NCBI GenBank assembly: GCA_000715605.1
Contig: KL568532.1
Span: 103,260 to 111,979 of the forward strand
Direction of reading: 5' to 3'
Source: Streptomyces speibonae
GTDB taxonomy: Bacteria > Actinomycetota > Actinomycetes > Streptomycetales > Streptomycetaceae
Length of the DNA: 8,720 nucleotides
Under the pieces are notes generated by a model. The model was not told the DNA's origin, searched no databases, and saw nothing but the letters and a program-made list of their open reading frames with translations. A program made the position numbers and the translations under genes. Below are positions 5,606 to 8,720 of the stretch, piece by piece. How positions within the stretch are numbered: position 1 is the first letter of the stretch; each line of letters opens with the position of its first letter.

Positions 5606-6493
5606 TCAGGTGAGCTGCGCCGTCCTGAGCACGGTCATCAGCACCACCACGGCCAGCACCAGCGCACATGTGCCGTACTGCACCAGCGCCCGCCGGTTCC
5701 GCGGGGCGTGCACCATGGCGTACCCGATCACCACACCGGCGACGAACCCACCCAGGTGCGCCTGCCAGGCGATGTTGCCCCACCCGAACGTGATGATCAC
5801 ATTGATGACCAGCAGGGCGATGATCGGACGCATGTCCTGGTTGAGCCGGCGCATCAGCACGGCGATCGCGCCGAACAGACCGAAGATCGCGCCGGACGCA
5901 CCGAGTGACGCCGTGGAGCCCGAGGCCAGCACATAGGTCAGCGCACTGCCCGCCAGCCCCGAGATCAGATAGAGCGCGAGGTAGCGGGCGCGGCCGAGAG
6001 CCTCCTCCAGCGGGCCGCCGAGCCACCACAGACCGAGCATGTTGAAGCCGATGTGCCAGATCGCCTCGTGCGTGAACATCGAGGTGAACAGGCGGTACCA
6101 CTCGCCCTCGGCCACGCCCTCGGTGGGCAGGAAGGGCTCCGGCGGCCAGACACCGACCAGCACGAGCGGGTCCAGCAACGACGGCCGGATCTGCACGGCG
6201 AGGAACACCGCGAGATTGATTCCGAGGAGGATCTTGGTCAGCAGCCGGGGATCGGCGGCGACGGTCCCGCCGGCGATGGTGCGCGGCATCGAGGCCGCGG
6301 GCGAGTGTCCGGTGCCCGACCCGCCACGGACGCACTCCGGGCACTGGAATCCGACGGAGGCACTGACCATGCACTCCGGACAGATCGGCCGTTCGCACCG
6401 GGTGCAGCGGATACCGGTCTCGCGGTCCGGGTGGCGATAGCAGACAGGGACGCGCTGGGCGCCCTGCGGGCCGCCGGCAGCCTGGTCGTCCAT
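5606..6493 (-). CDS. Rhomboid family intramembrane serine protease with N-terminal zinc finger
   Basis: 295 aa. The N-terminus carries a Cys/His cluster (Cys18, His21, Cys30, Cys33, Cys38, Cys41, Cys51, Cys54) with the spacing of a B-box-like cross-brace zinc finger. A linker (to about 80) is followed by a rhomboid domain of six or more membrane helices. Rhomboid hallmarks are present: His147 and Asn151 (WHIGFNM), catalytic Ser200 in GASG, and His246 in AHLGGF, giving the Ser-His dyad. Such enzymes cut membrane proteins within or near the bilayer; the substrate here is unknown. The ATG at 6493 is preceded by AGGGG 5 bases upstream. An open frame reaches 7000 but runs through ppiA and is not conserved-looking. 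The gene lies 101 bases after ppiA on the same strand with a strong terminator between, and converges on crgA across the DnaA-box cluster. Confidence 0.93.
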   Translation of the reverse strand: MDDQAAGGPQGAQRVPVCYRHPDRETGIRCTRCERPICPECMVSASVGFQCPECVRGGSGTGHSPAASMPRTIAGGTVAADPRLLTKILLGINLAVFLAVQIRPSLLDPLVLVGVWPPEPFLPTEGVAEGEWYRLFTSMFTHEAIWHIGFNMLGLWWLGGPLEEALGRARYLALYLISGLAGSALTYVLASGSTASLGASGAIFGLFGAIAVLMRRLNQDMRPIIALLVINVIITFGWGNIAWQAHLGGFVAGVVIGYAMVHAPRNRRALVQYGTCALVLAVVVLMTVLRTAQLT

Positions 6494-6523
6494 GGGATCC
6501 CCTACGTCGTGTGGAAAAAGGCA

Positions 6524-6555
6524 CGCCCCGCCCATCCTTACGGATGAGCGGGGCG
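6524..6555 (-). terminator. Intrinsic terminator of ppiA
   Basis: Arms 6524-6537 and 6542-6555 pair over 14 positions with one mismatch and a 4-base loop. Read on the minus strand, the stem is followed within 4 bases by TTTTT (6515-6519), the only classic T-tailed terminator in the window. It begins 39 bases past the ppiA stop and its T-run ends about 20 bases before the rhomboid start. Confidence 0.85.
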
Positions 6556-6594
6556 ATTGGTTCCCTTCGGGGGCTTTGGCGCTCCGGGGTGCGC

Positions 6595-7122
6595 TCAGCC
6601 CTCGCGGATCTGGACCGACTCGATCACCACGTCCTTCAGCGGACGGTCGGTACGCGGGTTGGTCTGCGTCGACGCGATGCTGTCGATGACCTTCTGGCTC
6701 GCGGCGTCGGTGACCTCGCCGAAGATCGTGTGCTTGCGGTTCAGCCACGCCGTCGGGGAGACGGTGATGAAGAACTGCGAGCCGTTGGTGCCCGGACCGG
6801 CGTTGGCCATCGCCAGCAGGTAGGGCTTGTCGAAGCGCAGGTCGGGGTGGAACTCGTCCTCGAACTGGTAGCCGGGCCCACCGGTCCCGTTCCCCAGCGG
6901 GTCCCCGCCCTGGATCATGAAGCCACTGATCACCCGGTGGAAGACCGTGCCGTCGTAGAGCTTGTCCGTGGACTTCTGACCGGTCTGCGGGTGGGTCCAC
7001 TCCCGCTCGCCCTTGGCGAGCTCGACGAAGTTCTTGACCGTGATCGGCGCGTGGTTCGGGAAGAGCCGGACCTCGATGTCGCCGTGGTTGGTCTTCAGGG
7101 TGGCGTAGAGCTGCTCAGCCAC
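6595..7122 (-). CDS. ppiA: Cyclophilin-type peptidyl-prolyl cis-trans isomerase
   Basis: Cytoplasmic single-domain cyclophilin, 175 aa, no signal peptide. It catalyses cis-trans isomerisation of Xaa-Pro bonds. The active-site signature is intact: FHRVISGFMIQGGD (Phe61, His62, Arg63, Gln71), the GSQFFIT strand (Phe118), Trp126 and His131 in WLNRKHTIFGEV; Trp126 is the residue linked with cyclosporin binding in this family. A YQFEDEF segment at 85-91 is typical of bacterial PpiA. The GTG at 7122 is chosen because GGAAGG sits 6 bases upstream and the product begins VAEQLYATLKTN as in actinobacterial relatives; the frame is open to 7341 with non-conserved residues. It diverges from the DUF5324-like gene and ends at a T-tailed terminator. 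It is the likely counterpart of mycobacterial ppiA, which also lies near crgA. Confidence 0.95.
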   Translation of the reverse strand: MAEQLYATLKTNHGDIEVRLFPNHAPITVKNFVELAKGEREWTHPQTGQKSTDKLYDGTVFHRVISGFMIQGGDPLGNGTGGPGYQFEDEFHPDLRFDKPYLLAMANAGPGTNGSQFFITVSPTAWLNRKHTIFGEVTDAASQKVIDSIASTQTNPRTDRPLKDVVIESVQIREG

Positions 7123-7460
7123 GATGTGCCTTCCGTTGTTTTCCGTGACCCCCCGATCCTCGCACGGACCGGACGCCCAGTCGCCCGGCCTGCGTTCACA
7201 GCAGAGCAACACGGCCGTTCGGCTTGCGGAAAACAGCGCGAGTACTCCCGTGCCAGGGGCGCCGGGCGGCAATCCGTGGCATTGTCGACGACAAGCTCCC
7301 GTTACCCCGGATTCATCCGGAATGGCATGCGATATCACCATCGATCAAGCACACCGGCACCCGTATGCCCGTCCGCGCATGCCGCACGGCGACCCGGCAG
7401 GCATGATCCGTAAAAGGGTGGAAAGTCGAAATACCGTACGCCACCGAGGAGGAGGAACCC
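7123..7460. promoter_or_regulatory. 338-bp divergent intergenic region between ppiA and the DUF5324-like gene
   Basis: No gene is apparent here. It must contain both divergent promoters, but I find no hexamer pair that I would defend. Visible items are a short hairpin (CCGGAT TC ATCCGG, 7307-7320), a somewhat AT-richer stretch at about 7320-7350 and 7405-7440, and the strong purine ribosome site GAGGAGGAGGAA at 7446-7457 for the plus-strand gene. Short open frames crossing it are shadows without ribosome sites. Confidence 0.4.
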
Positions 7461-8159
7461 GTGACCCGCATCGACAGCGTGCGCGCCGCGACCGGTTCGG
7501 CGAAGGACAGCGTGCTGCACGCCGCGGAAGTGGTGGCGCCCTACGCCGACACGGCCAAGGTCAGGGCCGCGCACTACGCACAGGAGGCCCGCGTACGGCT
7601 GGCGCCCAAGGTGACACAGGCCGCCGGGCAAGCCCGCGTCCAGTACGGCGCCCATGTGCAGCCGTACCTGGAACAGGCCCGGACGCATGTGCCGCCGAAG
7701 GTCGACAAGGCCGCCCAGCAGGCCGCCGTCCGCACCCGCACGGCCGCCCGGCAGGCGGCGGACTACTCCCGGCCGGTGATCGAGCAGGCGGTGGCCGCCG
7801 CCGGTCCCGCCAGGGAGCAGGCCGCGGCCCGCAGCGCCGCCGCGCTGGCCGCTCTGCGCGGCCAGGTGTCGGCCCGGGACATCCAGAAGCTGGTCCGCAG
7901 GCAGCAGCGGCGGGCCAAGGCCGGCCGTGCCGCGCGGATGGTCCTGATCCTGGGCGCCGTGGCCGGCGGTGCCTTCGCCGCCTGGAAGTGGTGGGACAAG
8001 CAGGCCAACCCGGACTGGCTGGTGGAGCCCCCGGCCGCGACGGATGTGTCGGGCTCGTCCAAGCTGACGGCGGTGGACGGCAGCGACCTGGGCGCGCTCG
8101 ACCCCGAGGTCGAGGCCAAGGAGGCCGCGGAGGAGGCCGCAAGGCGCGACGAGCCCTGA
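7461..8159 (+). CDS. DUF5324-like protein, Ala-rich helical repeats with one membrane helix
   Basis: 232 aa starting at GTG 7461, with GAGGAGGAGGAA just upstream. Residues 1-135 are almost all Ala, Arg, Gln, Lys and Val in amphipathic helices punctuated by Pro and Tyr (VVAPYADTAKVRAAHYA, RVRLAPKVTQAAGQARV, HVQPYLEQARTHVPPKV), a roughly 20-25-residue pattern similar to apolipoprotein-like repeats. A basic patch (LVRRQQRRAKAGRAARM, about 144-160) precedes a membrane helix at about 158-176 (VLILGAVAGGAFAAWKWW), and the tail is acidic and disordered. By the positive-inside rule the long repeat part would be cytoplasmic. This fits the actinobacterial DUF5324 family as I recall it. No biochemical role is known to me. 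It converges on tRNA-Ala. Confidence 0.82.
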   Translation: MTRIDSVRAATGSAKDSVLHAAEVVAPYADTAKVRAAHYAQEARVRLAPKVTQAAGQARVQYGAHVQPYLEQARTHVPPKVDKAAQQAAVRTRTAARQAADYSRPVIEQAVAAAGPAREQAAARSAAALAALRGQVSARDIQKLVRRQQRRAKAGRAARMVLILGAVAGGAFAAWKWWDKQANPDWLVEPPAATDVSGSSKLTAVDGSDLGALDPEVEAKEAAEEAARRDEP

Positions 8160-8183
8160 CGGGCACCCACAGGTACCCACGTC

Positions 8184-8235
8184 AACGGCGCGGTGGGGCA
8201 GAAGACTTGAGCGTCTTCTGCCCCACCGCGCCGTT
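8184..8235 (+). terminator. Strong hairpin terminator after the DUF5324-like gene
   Basis: A perfect 23-bp inverted repeat (8184-8206 with 8213-8235) closes the 6-base loop TTGAGC, 24 bases after the stop codon. It is the longest perfect stem in the window. Its right arm ends inside the parS site (shared bases 8233-8235), so the TTT that follows the stem is part of parS. Confidence 0.88.
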
Positions 8236-8246
8236 TCACGTGAAAC
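8233..8246. other. parS, perfect ParB binding site
   Basis: GTTTCACGTGAAAC is an exact match to the 14-bp palindromic parS consensus of Streptomyces. ParB nucleates here, spreads, and with ParA and SMC segregates and folds origin regions; Streptomyces parS sites cluster around oriC. The site is non-coding, between convergent DUF5324-like gene and tRNA-Ala, with a hairpin on each side. Confidence 0.93.
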
Positions 8247-8251
8247 AGGCG

Positions 8252-8290
8252 GGACCCCTCCCACCATGTATCCGCCGGTGGGAGGGGTCC
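8252..8290 (-). terminator. Hairpin downstream of tRNA-Ala
   Basis: GGACCCCTCCCACC (8252-8265) pairs perfectly with 8277-8290 over an 11-base loop. It starts 5 bases past the 3' end of the tRNA gene on the minus strand, the expected place for its terminator or processing signal. Confidence 0.75.
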
Positions 8291-8295
8291 GGGTG

Positions 8296-8368
8296 TGGAG
8301 CCTAGGGGAGTCGAACCCCTGACATCTGCCATGCAAAGACAGCGCTCTACCAACTGAGCTAAGGCCCC
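8296..8368 (-). tRNA. tRNA-Ala (anticodon UGC)
   Basis: The minus strand folds as a complete cloverleaf of 73 bases: acceptor GGGGCCT pairing with AGGCTCC, D arm GCTC-AGTTGGTA-GAGC, anticodon arm CTGTC-TTTGCAT-GGCAG, T arm AGGGG-TTCGACT-CCCCT and discriminator A. The anticodon is TGC, reading GCN alanine codons. The acceptor stem has the G3-U70 wobble pair that marks alanine tRNAs. The 3' CCA is not encoded (CAC follows the discriminator), as is usual in Streptomyces, so it must be added after transcription. Confidence 0.97.
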
Positions 8369-8419
8369 GGAAGGAAAGCGTCCACCTGGAAGAACACATC
8401 CCGGTGGGCGCCCGACACC

Positions 8420-8450
8420 AGAGTACCGGGTCCCCCCGGGGATTCCGCAA
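8420..8450 (-). promoter_or_regulatory. Possible promoter of tRNA-Ala
   Basis: On the minus strand TTGCGG (8450-8445) and TACTCT (8425-8420) resemble -35 and -10 hexamers of the main vegetative sigma factor, though the 19-base spacer is long. The -10 lies 51 bases upstream of the mature tRNA 5' end, leaving a leader to be removed by RNase P. No other candidate is better. Confidence 0.35.
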
Positions 8451-8485
8451 AAAGATTGGGGGTCCCCGTGACCAACCACTCTCCG

Positions 8486-8525
8486 TAAGATGCTCGGCGG
8501 GGTTCGCTACAGCGAACCGCGGTTC
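8486..8525 (+). promoter_or_regulatory. Putative -10 and overlapping palindromes (operator) upstream of the HTH gene
   Basis: TAAGAT at 8486-8491 is a good -10, though no -35 is clear. Just downstream are two overlapping perfect dyads: GGTTCGCT-AC-AGCGAACC (8501-8518) and GAACCGCGGTTC (8514-8525). They share the middle GAACC, so there are three alternating half-sites. This lies in the expected leader, 25 bases before the ATG, and could bind a dimeric regulator, perhaps the HTH protein itself. Confidence 0.5.
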
Positions 8526-8549
8526 ATGGGGAAGCGATGGGGAGACGCA

Positions 8550-8720
8550 ATGGACGCCGCACAGCAGGAAGCCACCGCCAGAGCGCGGGAACTGCAGCGG
8601 AATTGGTATGGGGAGCCACTGGGGGCGCTCTTCCGTAGGCTCATAGACGACCTGGGCCTCAACCAGGCTCGTCTCGCGGGGGTACTGGGACTGTCCGCGC
8701 CGATGCTCTCGCAGCTGATG
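8550..8720 (+). CDS. Helix-turn-helix (XRE-like) DNA-binding protein, N-terminal part (3' truncated by window)
   Basis: 57 codons are visible with no stop. The ATG at 8550 has GGGGAG 5 bases upstream; an in-frame ATG at 8526 would add eight residues (MGKRWGDA) but lacks a ribosome site and overlaps the palindrome. After an Ala/Gln/Glu/Arg-rich helix, residues from about 24 form an XRE-type HTH: LGALFRRLIDDLGLNQARLAGVL then GLSAPMLSQLM, with the NQARLAGVLGLS turn and the recognition helix beginning SAPMLSQ. The protein is likely a cytoplasmic transcription regulator. Streptomyces carries an HTH gene beside this tRNA-Ala, as I recall. The rest of the protein, and hence any effector domain, lies outside the window. 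Confidence 0.85.
   Translation, partial: MDAAQQEATARARELQRNWYGEPLGALFRRLIDDLGLNQARLAGVLGLSAPMLSQLM

Noticed and set aside
7335..8479. Long minus-strand open frames opposite the DUF5324-like gene
   Set aside because: They run across the tRNA gene, hairpins and parS and have Arg/Pro-rich shadow composition; the plus-strand frame has the ribosome site and a coherent membrane-protein layout.

Overview
This is a high-GC actinobacterial chromosome segment, almost certainly Streptomyces. Third codon positions are very G+C-rich, GTG and TTG starts are common, and the gene order matches the conserved block next to the pknB cell-wall kinase cluster: pknB, two class E sortases, a glutamine amidotransferase of the PabA/TrpG type, a small membrane protein, a DUF881 protein, crgA, a rhomboid protein, ppiA, a DUF5324-like protein, tRNA-Ala and an HTH protein. 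As I recall, the M. tuberculosis origin region has the related order ppiA, crgA, DUF881 gene, trpG, pknB. This suggests an origin-proximal location, although oriC itself is not in the window.

Layout. Positions 1-1029 (+) are the 3' part of pknB, with a membrane helix and four PASTA domains. A 15-bp hairpin (1066-1101) separates it from the convergent minus-strand genes. Those read, in transcription order, DUF881 gene (4929-4150), a 53-aa membrane protein (3929-3768), pabA (3771-3133), srtE1-like (3136-1931) and srtE2-like (1917-1153). The last four are tightly packed, with two 4-base GTGA overlaps, so they look like one operon. crgA (5071-5325, +) diverges from the DUF881 gene. It converges on a rhomboid protease gene (6493-5606, -), which lies downstream of ppiA (7122-6595, -). 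A DUF5324-like gene (7461-8159, +) diverges from ppiA and converges on tRNA-Ala(UGC) (8368-8296, -). The window ends inside an HTH protein gene (8550 onward, +).

Theme. The coding genes mostly concern the cell envelope and division: PASTA kinase, two sortases for surface-protein anchoring, CrgA, and a rhomboid protease. The most interesting signals are non-coding chromosome-maintenance sites. There is a cluster of DnaA boxes (5385-5596) between convergent crgA and the rhomboid gene. A perfect ParB site (parS, GTTTCACGTGAAAC, 8233-8246) is wedged between two strong hairpins. A one-mismatch parS lies at 4100-4113. I see no mobile element, CRISPR array, prophage or obviously foreign gene. I did not find a convincing wholly new system; the non-coding sites are the best leads.
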